Source: DSOI01 sp041394885 (lineage in GTDB: Bacteria; Acidobacteriota; Terriglobia; Bryobacterales; Bryobacteraceae). From it: a stretch of DNA of 32,864 nt. Each line of letters starts with the position of its first letter. The stretch's first letter is position 1. The notes beneath the pieces were generated by a model, which ran no database searches, was not told the origin of the DNA, and saw nothing but the letters and a program-made list of their open reading frames with translations. Shown here piece after piece: positions 1 through 8,952 of the stretch. The DNA is taken from contig JAWKHI010000060.1 in NCBI GenBank assembly GCA_041394885.1, positions 1 to 32,864 of the forward strand, read 5' to 3'. Made by a program: the position numbers and the translations under genes.

Positions 1-1330
1 TCTTCGTCGCTCCCAGCAGAGCTGCGGCTCCGCGCGTATTGATCAATACGTCGGCCTGGTTGGTGAACCCGTTCGCCGCCGTAAGCGGGCCTTGGCCGAA
101 CACCAGAGGCATCCACTCTCCAGTGCCGTCGGCGTTGAACTTGGCGACGTAGAGTGTGCCCTCGTCGAGCAGAGAGTCATTGGCAAAACGGTCAAACGGG
201 TTCAACTTACCCTTGCTCACATACTTGTAGGCGAACTGGAAGCGCTCGTCGTCTCCCGTGTAGGCAACGATCTGGCCGCTCCGCGCTACTTCGATGTTGC
301 ACGCTTCGTGCCGTACCCGTCCCAGAGCAGTTCGCTTCTTGGGGACCGCTTGCGGCTGGTAGGGGTCGATCTCAACGACCCATCCAAAACGGAACGCTTC
401 GTTGGGCTCCTTAGCCATGTCGAACCGGTCAACGTGACGGGCCCAAGGATACTCGCCGTTGCCGGTGGGCATACCGTACCCGGCGTGAATGGCCCGATCG
501 GCGGCGCTGGAAACCGCGGAGGCATTGGAGAAGTACTGGTGGAAGTTCTCTTCAGCAGTCAGGATCGTGCCCCACGGAGTCTGGCCGCCCGAGCAGTTGT
601 TGAGGCATCCCAGCACGCGGCGTCCGGTAGGATCGGCGGAAGTGCGCAGACGCGGACTGCCGGCCGCCGGGCCGGTGATCTGCATCGGTGTAGTAGCGGT
701 GATGCGGCGGTTGTAGCGCGAACCGGGTACGTAGGACCACTCGCCCGAATTGTCGCGCATGACCTCGACGACCGACACACCATGGGCCTGCAGCTCGATC
801 GCCGTTTGCTCGGCCGTCTGGCCGGTAAATCCGCCGTGATTGCGGAACATCAGTTCCGGGTTTGTGTACTCGTGGTTTACGGTGAGCAAGCCATGGCGTG
901 GGTTATCGGAGTCGTGCGCGGGCAACGGGAAGTAACCCATCCAGTCGTTGTTGTAGCCGAACTGCTTTGCCTGGGCGTCCGCTGTCTGGTTGAGCGGATC
1001 GAACGCAGGGCTGTCGGTAAACAGCGGGTCACCCCACTTCAGCAGCACCTTGGTCTTGTATCCTTCCGCCGCCTGAACCGAATCTTCCTTGTTGAGCTTG
1101 ATTGCTTTGAATTGAATTCGGCTATCGCGCTTGGCCGCCGGGCTGGCCGGCGCTGCTTTGCGAGCAAGTTCTTCTGGAGAAGCCGCGCGCGCCTGTCCAC
1201 TGCCCATCAGGGCCGTTGCCGGAATCGCCTTCATCAATCCACCGATTAGCGAACGGCGTTCGAATCGCTGCTCGAGAACCTTACCGAACGTTCTGGAACG
1301 GTCATTGTCGTGATTCGTTCGTATCGTCAT
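1..1330 (-). CDS. PhoX-family (DUF839) alkaline phosphatase-like protein, C-terminus cut by window edge
   Basis: The minus-strand frame is open from an ATG at 1330 to the window edge, giving 443 codons. PhoX enzymes are periplasmic, calcium/iron-dependent phosphomonoesterases of about 600-700 residues, so the C-terminal third is missing. The N-terminus has a twin-arginine leader (FERRSLIGG followed by a hydrophobic stretch and an ALMGSGQARA-like end), so Tat export is likely. Family motifs seen in order are NHEYTNPELMF, NCSGGQTPWGT, TAEENFHQYF, FRFGWVVEIDPYQP, GRVRHEACN and, at the edge, NQADVLINTR followed by LLGAT. The start is fixed by a TAA two codons upstream; AGGAG abuts the ATG, which is closer than usual. 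It lies 85 bp downstream of the broken TonB receptor on the same strand. Phosphatase activity is inferred from family only. Confidence 0.9.
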   Translation of the reverse strand, partial: MTIRTNHDNDRSRTFGKVLEQRFERRSLIGGLMKAIPATALMGSGQARAASPEELARKAAPASPAAKRDSRIQFKAIKLNKEDSVQAAEGYKTKVLLKWGDPLFTDSPAFDPLNQTADAQAKQFGYNNDWMGYFPLPAHDSDNPRHGLLTVNHEYTNPELMFRNHGGFTGQTAEQTAIELQAHGVSVVEVMRDNSGEWSYVPGSRYNRRITATTPMQITGPAAGSPRLRTSADPTGRRVLGCLNNCSGGQTPWGTILTAEENFHQYFSNASAVSSAADRAIHAGYGMPTGNGEYPWARHVDRFDMAKEPNEAFRFGWVVEIDPYQPQAVPKKRTALGRVRHEACNIEVARSGQIVAYTGDDERFQFAYKYVSKGKLNPFDRFANDSLLDEGTLYVAKFNADGTGEWMPLVFGQGPLTAANGFTNQADVLINTRGAAALLGATK

Positions 1331-1415
1331 CTCCTGTTAAGAAAATCAACCAGATTCGAAAGGTTAACAGTCCCGCGTTTCTGCCGGACCAACATTGTGT
1401 TTCGATTCGAAGAAA
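1331..1415. other. Short intergenic gap
   Basis: These 85 bp separate the TonB receptor remnant from the PhoX-like gene, both read leftwards. I see no convincing terminator, promoter or small gene in it. Confidence 0.5.
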
Positions 1416-4400
1416 CTAAAACAGGTACTTCAGTGCGAACTGCATCTGCCGCATTGGCCGGGCCGACAGGACACGGCCGAAGGTGGCCGCATTGCGGGCG
1501 TCGGAGGCAGGGACGTTCCAGTTGGCATGGTTGAAGCCGTTAAACACTTCCCAACGAAACTGGAGGCGATGGCCTTCCCAGGGAGTAGCGATGTTCTTCA
1601 GCAGACTCAAATCTACGTTGGAATATCCGGGGCCGATAAGCACGTTGCGTCCCACGTTGCCGAAACGGTAGCGCAGCTCGGGGTTGGAGATATCGAAGGC
1701 GGCGATGTTCCAGAATCGGTCCGCCCAACCTGCGTTCGTGGTGGGGCTGATTCCAGTGGCGTCGGGGTAGTTCCCCTCGCCGCCAATATTGTTGGTATCT
1801 CCGATCGCGCTCACTCGCACGGGGTTTCCAGTGGCGGCAGTGATGATTCCACTCCCTTGCCAACCACCGAGCACCGCTCGGGCCGCGCGGGGCGCATCGG
1901 CGAAGAAGGGAATCTCGTAGATTGCGCTGAGAACCAGACGCTGCCCGGTATGGAACTGGCTGAGACCGCGTTCGTCCTGGAGGTTCCAATCCCACTTTGC
2001 GATCGACTGCTCCCCGCTCGAGGACCGGATACCGGAGGCGTCGTCGATTGACTTCGACCAGGTGTAACCGGCAAGGACGTTCAGGCCTCGCGTGAATCGC
2101 TTGGTGATCTTGAGATTCAGTGCGTGGTAGTTCGAGTTCACCACTCCGTCTACCTGCTGAATGATCCCGTAGATCGCGAACGGCCGGCGTGCCTGAATCG
2201 AAGTGGTATCGTTAAGACCTTTGCGAAGAAAGGGCTCGTTGGTGCTGCGAAGCCTCTCGAGCTTGCGGCCGACGTTGCCCATGTATCCGGTCTCGATCGC
2301 CAGCCCACCCGGCAGTTCGCGTTGAATATTGAACAACCACTGACCAACATAGGGCGTCCGTCGCGAGTTCACATTGCCGAGCACGAACGGTTGGCCGACG
2401 CAGTTGCCGGACCAGTTACTGCAGGTGAACGACTGCCGCTCGCTGCGCCAGGGATCGTCCAAGGTGGAATTCGGGATCAGGTCAGACCCGGTGAAGTCGC
2501 CGCGGCCTGCCAGATTCCGGGCGATGTCGAATCGCGGGTTTCCCTGGTCCTGCGTATAGAACAAGCCGCCACCGAGGCGAATGGACCAGTTGGACGTCGG
2601 CGACCATGCCAGCCCGATGCGGGGCGCGAAATCGGTCCGGTCCGTTTGAATCGTGGCGCGGCCCATCTTGTCATCCCCGGTTTGAGTGGGGATGACATCG
2701 GCGAAACGGAACTGAAGGCCGTCGTTGAAGTCGCCTTCGCCAGGGCGGGTCATGATCGGTGTACGCGCGTCCGGACCCCACCCGAACATCTGGATGTTCA
2801 TGATGCGCCGGTTCGGCTCGTACCAGGGCGGTGTGATTTCGTAGCGCAGACCGGCGTTCAGCGTGAGACGGGGAGTGATCTTCCAGGAGTCCTCGAAGTA
2901 CAGGTAAGTGGGAGATCTTCCGAAGATCGGCCGAAGCGCGAGACTGAGAGCGCGCTCGGAGCGCTGCGGTAGGCCGAGCATCAGTTCGGCGAAGAGATTG
3001 GCTGCTCCGGCCCGCGCGGATCCGGGGGCGGGGTTGGTGAGCAGCCCATTGAAATATAGCGGCCGCGCGCCACTGTGTTGCCTTGGGCATTGTAGATGTC
3101 CCGGCGAACCTCGGCCCCGAAACGGAAGTTGTGCTTGCCCCGGATGACACTCGTGTTGCTGAGGAACTGCATCGTGCGATTCCGGTAGATCCAGGGGCTT
3201 CGATTCGCCGAAGCCGGTGAGTCCGCTGCCGAGTTGAATCGGGGCGGGAGTACCCTACGCGTTCTCTTCCGGGGAAACCAGCCCTTGAATCCCGAGTTCC
3301 TTGGTGACGTCGCGATCATACGCGAAGTGGAGGATAAGATCGTTGTCGAAGCGGTTGTAGCCGAAGCGGGTCTCGTTGACGATGGCGGGCGAAAGCGTTC
3401 GCGTGTTGGAGACCATGATCTGGCCCACGTTCACTTGAACGCCGCCTTCCTGGAGCGGAAAGTTCTCAATCCTGCGCTCGAACTCGTCGGCCCAACTGAA
3501 ACGGCCGAACCATGCGGATCTGGAGGACTCGACGAAGTCCAAGCGCTGCGTGAATTGGTCGGCCGGTGCTTCCCGTTTTCGTTGGCGCACGAAGTTCGGG
3601 GTGGAGCCGACGTTGCGTACGCCGGGCGCGGTGGGCTCCGGATAGAACTCGAGCAGCTTCGTGGCGATGGGATGCAGCCGGGTTTGTGGGATCTGGTTGC
3701 CGGCGAAAGGCTGAGCGCCATCCGCGCGGACTCCGGTTCTCGTGAGCGGGTCAAAGACGACGTTCGGCTGGCCCGCGAAGTCGCCCGTGCGCCATGGCAC
3801 CGGCGCCGTGTTGGCCAAGCCCTGGAAGGTTTGAACGTCCTTCCGGCCCTCGAAGTTCGACATGAAGAACAAGCGATCGCGGATGATGCGGCCGCTGCCG
3901 ACGAAGCCATATTGATTCCGGCGGAACGGGTTCTTATCTCCGCGCACCTGCCACTCCTTGGCGTCCAGCTTGTCGTTGCGGATGAAATGGAACACGGCTC
4001 CGTGAAATTGGTTGCCTCCGCTCCGAGTTGTCGCATTGATCTGCGCGGTGGCACGGCCGAACTCGGCGGAGTAGATGCCAGTTTGAATCTTGAATTCTTC
4101 CATCGCCTCAATCGAGGGGCGGATGACATAGGTGTTGTAATTGGCGTCCGTGTTTTCGACACCGTCGAGAGTGAAGCGATTGAAGAACTGACGCTGGCCC
4201 GCGATTGAGATTGGCTGGCGGCCGCGCTCGCCGCCCTGCCGCGAGTCGACGTGGCCGCTGGCTCGCATCTCGGCCGAGACGTTGGGCGCGAGCGCCACCA
4301 TCTGCAGCCAGTTGCGACCGTTGAGCGGAAGTTCGACGATCCGGCGATTCTCGATCACCGTCCCGACGGCCGCATTTTCGCTGTTGATCAACGGCGTCGC

Positions 4401-4748
4401 GGCAGTTACTTCGACCGTCTCGGCCAGAGCGCCTATCTCGAGAGTAAGGTCGGCGCGGACCCGGACATCCACTTGCACGTCGATCCCCTTGCGGACGAGG
4501 GTTTTGAAGCCCTGTAACTCCGCGCTGACGTCGTACCTGCCGGGAGGCAGAAATGGCACGGCGTAGACGCCAGCCTCTGTGGTGCGCACTTCGCGCGCCG
4601 CGCCGGTGGCGGCATTGGTAACCTGAATCCGGACGTTTCCGAGAAGGCCGCCGGTGGAATCCGAGACGGTTCCCGCCAGTTCGCCGTAGGTTTGGCCGAA
4701 TATCGGAGCGGCGGTGACGATGATAGTGAGTAGAGCCTGAAGTCGCAT
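1416..4748 (-). pseudogene. Oar-like TonB-dependent receptor, interrupted by one stop and two frameshifts
   Basis: This is a full-length outer-membrane receptor in layout: signal peptide (about residues 1-19, ending IFGQ), carboxypeptidase-regulatory-like beta-sandwich (about 20-110), plug domain (LPLNGRNW, FTLDGVENTDAN, IYSAEFGRATAQ), then the barrel, ending in the aromatic C-terminus FALKYLF typical of outer-membrane proteins. The reading frame is broken in one short stretch. An in-frame TAG lies at 3255-3257, between SPEENA and GTPAPIQLGSG. A shift of one base near 3190-3206 moves the conserved text (RNRTMQFLSNTSVIRGKH) to another frame. A compensating one-base loss near 3055-3062 (expected RYYFNGLLTNPA, seen RYISMGC) restores the original frame to the end. 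The remaining roughly 1,000 codons are clean. Either sequencing error or early decay would explain this. The substrate is unknown. Confidence 0.85.
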
Positions 4749-4749
4749 A

Positions 4750-4769
4750 GGGTACCGCCAAGCGTACCC
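4750..4769 (-). promoter_or_regulatory. Inverted repeat directly before a start codon
   Basis: GGGTAC, an 8-nt loop and GTACCC form a six-base-pair inverted repeat one base upstream of the ATG (4748) of the broken TonB receptor. In RNA it would occupy the ribosome-binding region. No Shine-Dalgarno sequence is evident there. It may be incidental. Confidence 0.25.
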
Positions 4770-4797
4770 ATTCGATGGTTACCCAGTGATGAACTTG

Positions 4798-5646
4798 CTA
4801 TGACGAAACGCGCTCGAAAGTAAGGCGCAAGAAGGAGCGTGGCCGGAACTCGAAACGGACCGGCGCGTGGGGCGCGGAACGCTCGCACCAAAGCCGGAAC
4901 GACGTCTCCGAACGGCTGCCGCCCTTTGAGATCTTGCCTGTGATTCGAGTAATCCCAGCCCCATCGGCCGCTGGCTCTGTGCGCAGCCGGTAGATCTCGC
5001 CGTTGTGGACGAAGCTGCGCACGAGCATCTGGTCATCGTGCATCGCGGCCCGGACTGCATAAAGGAAGGTGTGCACGGGCTCACCCGCCGCATCGCGCTC
5101 GACGTCGCCCGCGCCTTCCCGCTCGAGCCGGTCGCGGACTTCGGCGGTTACATCCCGCCAGCGGGTCCAGCCGGTGTGGCGCAGCCCGGTTAGGCGCGCG
5201 AGCCGGTTTACGATCCGGCCATTCTCAATCCGGCCCCGAATGGCACTCACTCCGGGCGCGGCGCCGCTCGCGAGAGCCGATTTCGCTTGTTCGATGTTTT
5301 CTTCAGGCGACGATGTCATGAAGCCGAAGTACTCCGCCCTTTCCAGAGAGCCGCGCCGTTCCACGATCGACTCTTCGAACAGCCCCATGCGATTCAAACC
5401 GGCTGCTCGCTCAGGCACGGAACCCGCCCCAAACTCCAACCGCAGATGCTTCCGGCCGCCGGCGTCCTGCTCTTCGTACCGGAAAAACCCTGCCCCCACC
5501 TTGTCGCGGTGGAGAATCGGAATCGAAAGCACGAGCACAGAGGCCTTGGCACGGAATTCACAGTAGCCTCCGGGCGAAGCACGGGCTTCGCGGCCGGGCA
5601 CGAGAATGGCCGGGGCAAGCTTGAGCAGATCGCGGCGATCGAGCAT
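4798..5646 (-). CDS. Exported protein of unknown function with Tat-like leader
   Basis: The 282-residue product is one I do not recognise. The N-terminus MLDRRDLLKLAPAILVPG is a short twin-arginine leader, so export to the periplasm is likely. The mature part begins with a beta-rich stretch (CEFRAKASVLVLSIPIL), has no obvious catalytic motif, and ends in a basic-aromatic segment (RFEFRPRSFLRLTFE) that looks like beta strands. The body is rich in charged residues and has no membrane segment after the leader. It begins 12 bp downstream of the glycosyltransferase stop on the same strand, so the two are probably co-transcribed. A periplasmic lipid-binding or DUF3108-like role is possible but is not shown by the sequence. 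Confidence 0.75.
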   Translation of the reverse strand: MLDRRDLLKLAPAILVPGREARASPGGYCEFRAKASVLVLSIPILHRDKVGAGFFRYEEQDAGGRKHLRLEFGAGSVPERAAGLNRMGLFEESIVERRGSLERAEYFGFMTSSPEENIEQAKSALASGAAPGVSAIRGRIENGRIVNRLARLTGLRHTGWTRWRDVTAEVRDRLEREGAGDVERDAAGEPVHTFLYAVRAAMHDDQMLVRSFVHNGEIYRLRTEPAADGAGITRITGKISKGGSRSETSFRLWCERSAPHAPVRFEFRPRSFLRLTFERVSS

Positions 5647-5658
5647 TGGAGCCTCCGT

Positions 5659-6927
5659 CTATCGTGTTGAGAAGAACGCGGGCTCGAACAAGCCCGTGGA
5701 GGTGGCGGCAGCCACTCGTGTGTGCAAATCCTGATAAAGGTCGAGAAAACGAGCGGCGGCTTTCGGCCAGTCATGCGCGACGGCATCCCGGCGTCCACGC
5801 ACGGTCTTCCGCATTCGCTCCGCAGGGTCGGCGCAGATAGCCGCTATCGCCTTGGCAAAGGACTCGGCGTCTGGCTCGGCGAGCCAGGCATTGTCAGGAT
5901 TGGCGTAGCTCAGTACCCCGCCGGAGTTCGGAGCGACCAGAGGAACGCCAGCGGCCATCGCCTCCAGAGGCGCGATCCCGTAGGGCTCGGTGGGATTGGG
6001 GTGGACGAAGATGTCGCAGGAAGCCAGGATCCGCGCAAGATGAGCTGGACTCGAACAGTGGCCGGCGAAGTGGACCAGCCCTGGGAGCGACTTCTCCGCC
6101 AGCTCCGAGAGGGCGCCGCGGGCGTCGCCGTCGCCGACCATGAGTAGACGAAACCGTTGGTCGCCGAACTCGTCGCTCAGACGTTGCATCGTTGAGAACA
6201 GCAGCGGGATGTTCTTCTCCGCGGCCATCCGGCCGGAGTACATCAGGATCGTCGATTCCTCTTCGGCTCCGGTGAGCGCGAGCACCTCCCGACGCGATCC
6301 GGGCGTGCGGGTGGCCGCTCCGAAGGTCTTCGCGTCAACGCCCATGGGTCCGATCCAGACTCCGCGGTCCACCTTGTGGCCGTCTGCCACAGCGCGCAGC
6401 TCATCGGCCACAAACTGGCTCACCGCGATGTGATGGTCGGCCAGCGGGAAGTAAAGCCAGCGGAGGAAGTGATGCGAGAAGGCCGCCGCGCCGCTGCCGC
6501 CCCCTACATAGGTCTGAACCGTGCGGTCCAGCCGCTCGCAACTCAGGGCCACCACGGTGGGCCGGAACGAGATTCCCGGCACCAGGCCAACCCGCAGCAA
6601 CCCGCCGAGGTAGGTCATGGTGAACTTGTCGCAGACTTCGATGAGGTCGGGCTGCTCCTCGCGCAGAATGCGATGAACGGCTCCGCCGGGAAGTAGAGCT
6701 CGGTGGGTATAGAGGATTCGATAGCTCGGGCTGAAAGGTGCGGCCGGCGCTTCGACGTGATAGATCCGTCCCCGGGTCCCCACCGCTTCGACGCGAGACG
6801 CATCCGAGGGAACCACCAACCGCATGTCGTGTGCGCGCGCCTCGGCGGCCTCGAACAGGGCCTGATAGAAGGTCCGGATGCCGCCGGACCGCGGGTGCCA
6901 GGCATTTGTAATGTGAAGCGTTGTCAT
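5659..6927 (-). CDS. Glycosyltransferase family 4 (GT-B fold)
   Basis: The 422-residue cytoplasmic or membrane-peripheral enzyme would transfer a sugar from a nucleotide-sugar donor to a glycan or lipid acceptor. The N-terminal acceptor domain has the glycine-rich loop HPRSGGIRTFY (about residues 12-22). The C-terminal GT1/GT4 domain has YSGRMAAEKNIPLL (about 235-250) and the EX7E donor-binding motif EPYGIAPLE, followed by AMAAGVPLVAPNSGG (about 340-355). Length is normal for GT4. The start at 6927 lies 7 bp after the stop of the small membrane protein, with no strong ribosome-binding site, suggesting translational coupling. Acceptor and donor cannot be told from sequence. A link to lipid glycosylation, including phosphorus-sparing membrane lipids, is only a guess from the neighbouring genes. 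Confidence 0.88.
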   Translation of the reverse strand: MTTLHITNAWHPRSGGIRTFYQALFEAAEARAHDMRLVVPSDASRVEAVGTRGRIYHVEAPAAPFSPSYRILYTHRALLPGGAVHRILREEQPDLIEVCDKFTMTYLGGLLRVGLVPGISFRPTVVALSCERLDRTVQTYVGGGSGAAAFSHHFLRWLYFPLADHHIAVSQFVADELRAVADGHKVDRGVWIGPMGVDAKTFGAATRTPGSRREVLALTGAEEESTILMYSGRMAAEKNIPLLFSTMQRLSDEFGDQRFRLLMVGDGDARGALSELAEKSLPGLVHFAGHCSSPAHLARILASCDIFVHPNPTEPYGIAPLEAMAAGVPLVAPNSGGVLSYANPDNAWLAEPDAESFAKAIAAICADPAERMRKTVRGRRDAVAHDWPKAAARFLDLYQDLHTRVAAATSTGLFEPAFFSTR

Positions 6928-6934
6928 GGAAGAA

Positions 6935-7444
6935 TCAGGCGCAGCCGCGCGGGAGGAGACTCGCGATCACACCCGGCAGGAGCTTCAGATCTCTCCAGAA
7001 GCCGTATCCCTCGCCATCCGTGACGAGCACGCCGCGGCGCATGGCGTGGAGGTTGAACAAAGTCGACAGCGCCGTGAAGGCGCAGGACGCGGCGATGCTG
7101 GCGGCGAGGTTGGGCGTGCCGCGCGCCCAGTGGATGAGCAGTTCAAGCGAATGGCTCACGGTCACCAGCAGGGCCGTTGCAGCGGCGGCTCCATGCCAGC
7201 CTGGCTCCACCTTGCGGAACGACTGCGTGAGCGCCCCATAGAAGCCAGCGGTAATGGCCCGATAGATGAACTCGGCGAACATGGCGCCCGCTGCCTGGGC
7301 GAGTCCGGCCGAGAGGTTCACTAAGAAAAACAACGACGCCCGGACCAGGGAGCTCGAAACGGCTGCTTTCCAATTCCAGCGCCGGACCAGCAGTTCTCCG
7401 GGTCTCCGGGCGAGGTTGCGGAATACTGAGTGCAGAGTGGTCAT
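6935..7444 (-). CDS. Small polytopic membrane protein, unknown function
   Basis: I place the start at ATG 7444 (MTTLHSVFRNLARRPGELL), giving 169 residues. An upstream ATG at 7498 is in frame but adds an unlikely polar 18-residue segment that runs into the promoter region. The basic N-terminus (RRWNWK) is followed by three or four hydrophobic stretches, including SLVRASLFFLVNLSAGLAQA, TALLVTVSHSLELLIHW and NLAASIAASCAFTALSTLF. The C-terminus is short (GFWRDLKLLPGVIASLLP). No family is recognised. It is the first gene of the leftward glycosyltransferase operon and overlaps nothing. It could be a partner of the glycosyltransferase, but that rests on position alone. Confidence 0.7.
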   Translation of the reverse strand: MTTLHSVFRNLARRPGELLVRRWNWKAAVSSSLVRASLFFLVNLSAGLAQAAGAMFAEFIYRAITAGFYGALTQSFRKVEPGWHGAAAATALLVTVSHSLELLIHWARGTPNLAASIAASCAFTALSTLFNLHAMRRGVLVTDGEGYGFWRDLKLLPGVIASLLPRGCA

Positions 7445-7540
7445 TTGAGAACATTTTGCAGGTATCTTGTTCTGCCTCGAATCTATCGCACAAGTCACTC
7501 AGACAGTTTTCGACTGCGTGAATTGTAAATGACGGCGGCA

Positions 7541-7596
7541 CTGTTATCTCAGCGAAAGTCACATGTAATCGTAGGTTCATTCCGGGCGGATAATAT
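7541..7596 (+). promoter_or_regulatory. Candidate Pho-box-type promoter of the GDPD gene
   Basis: CTGTTAT (7541-7547), ATGTAAT (7563-7569) and GGTTCAT (7574-7580) lie on an 11-bp period (22 and 11 bp apart). They resemble the CTGTCAT half-sites of PhoB boxes at 6/7, 5/7 and 4/7 positions. Eight bases after the last is GATAAT/TAATAT (7589-7596), a good -10 element, which is the geometry of PhoB-activated promoters where the box replaces the -35. The match is by eye and degenerate. The rest of the 7445-7644 interval holds no gene that I can see. Confidence 0.35.
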
Positions 7597-7644
7597 TGGC
7601 GGCTGCAAGGTACTGCGAAACGGTATCGAAGAGAAAGGATATTC

Positions 7645-8865
7645 ATGACGAACTCAAAGGCGGTGCGCGCGGCTGCCCTCGTTGCGGCCGCATCGTTCCC
7701 GATGGCCCTCGCCCAGAATGCCCCGAAGATCGAACTGGGGCCACGCCCGCTCTATCTGGTGGAAGGCATGGAGCCGGGCAGGCTGAAGGACAAGCTGATG
7801 AGCTGCAGGGAAGGCCCCTTTGCGAAGAGCTACTTCTCGATTGCTCACCGCGGCGCCGCGCTCCAGTTTCCCGAGCACACCGACGTTTCCTACGAAGCCG
7901 GTGCACGGATGGGCGCGGGCATCGTGGAGTGCGACGTGACCTTCACCAAAGACGGCCAACTGGTCTGCCGCCACAGCGAATGCGACCTGCACACGACCAC
8001 TAACATCGTGAACACGAATCTGAACTCCGCATGCTCCACCCCCTGGGCAGGTCCCACAACTCGGACCAACTGCTGCACGAGCGACCTCACACTCACGGAG
8101 TTCAAGACCCTTACCGGAAAGATGGATGCCGCCAATCCAAGCGCCACTTCCGCGCGAGGCTACCTCGGCGGCACGGCGAACTGGCGCACGGACCTGTATA
8201 CCAGCCGCGCCAAGGTGTTAACGCTACGGGAGAGCATCGAACTCAACAAGCGTCTCGGTGTCAAGCATACTCCGGAGCTCAAGGGCGGCAATCCGGCACG
8301 GATCACGCAGGTCTTCGGCAGTCAGGCCCGGTATGCGCAGAAGATGATCGACGAGTTCAAGACCGCCGGCGTGAGTCCGGCCGACGTCTACGCCCAGTCG
8401 TTCAACCTCGACGACGTGCTGTATTGGATTCGCAACGAACCAGAGTTCGGCAAACAGGCGGTTTACCTCGACAGCATCGATCCGACGGTCAACCCACCGA
8501 TTCCGCGGCTAACCGTGGCCCAATTGGCTGACATCAAGTCCAAGGGGGTGCGGATCTTCGCGCCGCCAATGTGGGCGCTGCTCGCCGTCGACAAGGGCGC
8601 CGTCGTTCCCTCGCAGTATGCCAAGGACATCAAGGCGGCCGGGCTCGAGATCATCACCTGGACATTCGAACGGGCCGACCTGCGCACTGGCGCCGCCAAC
8701 GGCGGCTGGTACTATCAGTTCGACCCCAAGGGCGAGGCGATAAAGACCGACGGCGATATGTTCAAGGCGCTGGATGTGCTGGCACAGGAAGTGAAGATCC
8801 TCGGCATCTTTTCCGACTGGCCGGCCCCGGTCACCTACTATGCCAACTGCATGGGACTGAAGTAA
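7645..8865 (+). CDS. glpQ: Exported glycerophosphodiester phosphodiesterase
   Basis: The 406-residue enzyme would hydrolyse glycerophosphodiesters from phospholipid head groups to glycerol 3-phosphate and an alcohol. The signal peptide (residues 1 to about 24, MALAQ end) indicates secretion. The GDPD TIM-barrel core carries the catalytic pair H68-R69 in IAHRG, the metal ligands E95 and D97 (VECDVTFTKDG) and H110 (CRHSECDL). A cysteine-bearing loop (ACSTPWAG, NCCTSD) follows. HTPELKGG, an Sxx-rich middle and a C-terminal FSDWPAPV complete the barrel. The start has AAAGGA about 6 bp upstream. The next gene is an organophosphate-type transporter, which would suit uptake of the product. The long-form GDPD with the Cys loop resembles the eukaryote-like, larger secreted branch. 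The symbol is by function, not proven orthology. Confidence 0.9.
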   Translation: MTNSKAVRAAALVAAASFPMALAQNAPKIELGPRPLYLVEGMEPGRLKDKLMSCREGPFAKSYFSIAHRGAALQFPEHTDVSYEAGARMGAGIVECDVTFTKDGQLVCRHSECDLHTTTNIVNTNLNSACSTPWAGPTTRTNCCTSDLTLTEFKTLTGKMDAANPSATSARGYLGGTANWRTDLYTSRAKVLTLRESIELNKRLGVKHTPELKGGNPARITQVFGSQARYAQKMIDEFKTAGVSPADVYAQSFNLDDVLYWIRNEPEFGKQAVYLDSIDPTVNPPIPRLTVAQLADIKSKGVRIFAPPMWALLAVDKGAVVPSQYAKDIKAAGLEIITWTFERADLRTGAANGGWYYQFDPKGEAIKTDGDMFKALDVLAQEVKILGIFSDWPAPVTYYANCMGLK

Positions 8866-8872
8866 TCCGCGC

Positions 8873-8905
8873 GGGCGGGTCGTCCGCGGCCCGCCCTTCT
8901 CGATC
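8873..8905 (+). terminator. Rho-independent terminator-like hairpin
   Basis: GGGCGGGTCG (8873-8882) pairs with CGGCCCGCCC (8887-8896) around a TCCG tetraloop, with one G-U pair. It is followed by TTCTCGATCTTTT. It starts 7 bp after the GDPD stop and would insulate the transporter-oxidase pair downstream. The T-tract is interrupted, so partial read-through is possible. Confidence 0.6.
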
Positions 8906-8952
8906 TTTTCACGCCAGCGTCACTCCCCCGCAACACCCGTTTCCTATTCTGC

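Noticed and set aside
92..1249. Long plus-strand open frame (385 codons)
   Set aside because: It is antisense to the PhoX-like gene, whose minus-strand translation has clear family motifs. The plus-strand product is low-complexity and matches nothing.
3055..3257. Programmed frameshifting in the first TonB receptor
   Set aside because: It would require stop-codon read-through plus two opposite shifts within 200 bp, and no slippery heptamer is seen. Error or decay is simpler.
2124..4208. Plus-strand open frames of 282 and 324 codons
   Set aside because: They are antisense to the broken TonB receptor and are products of high GC at third positions.
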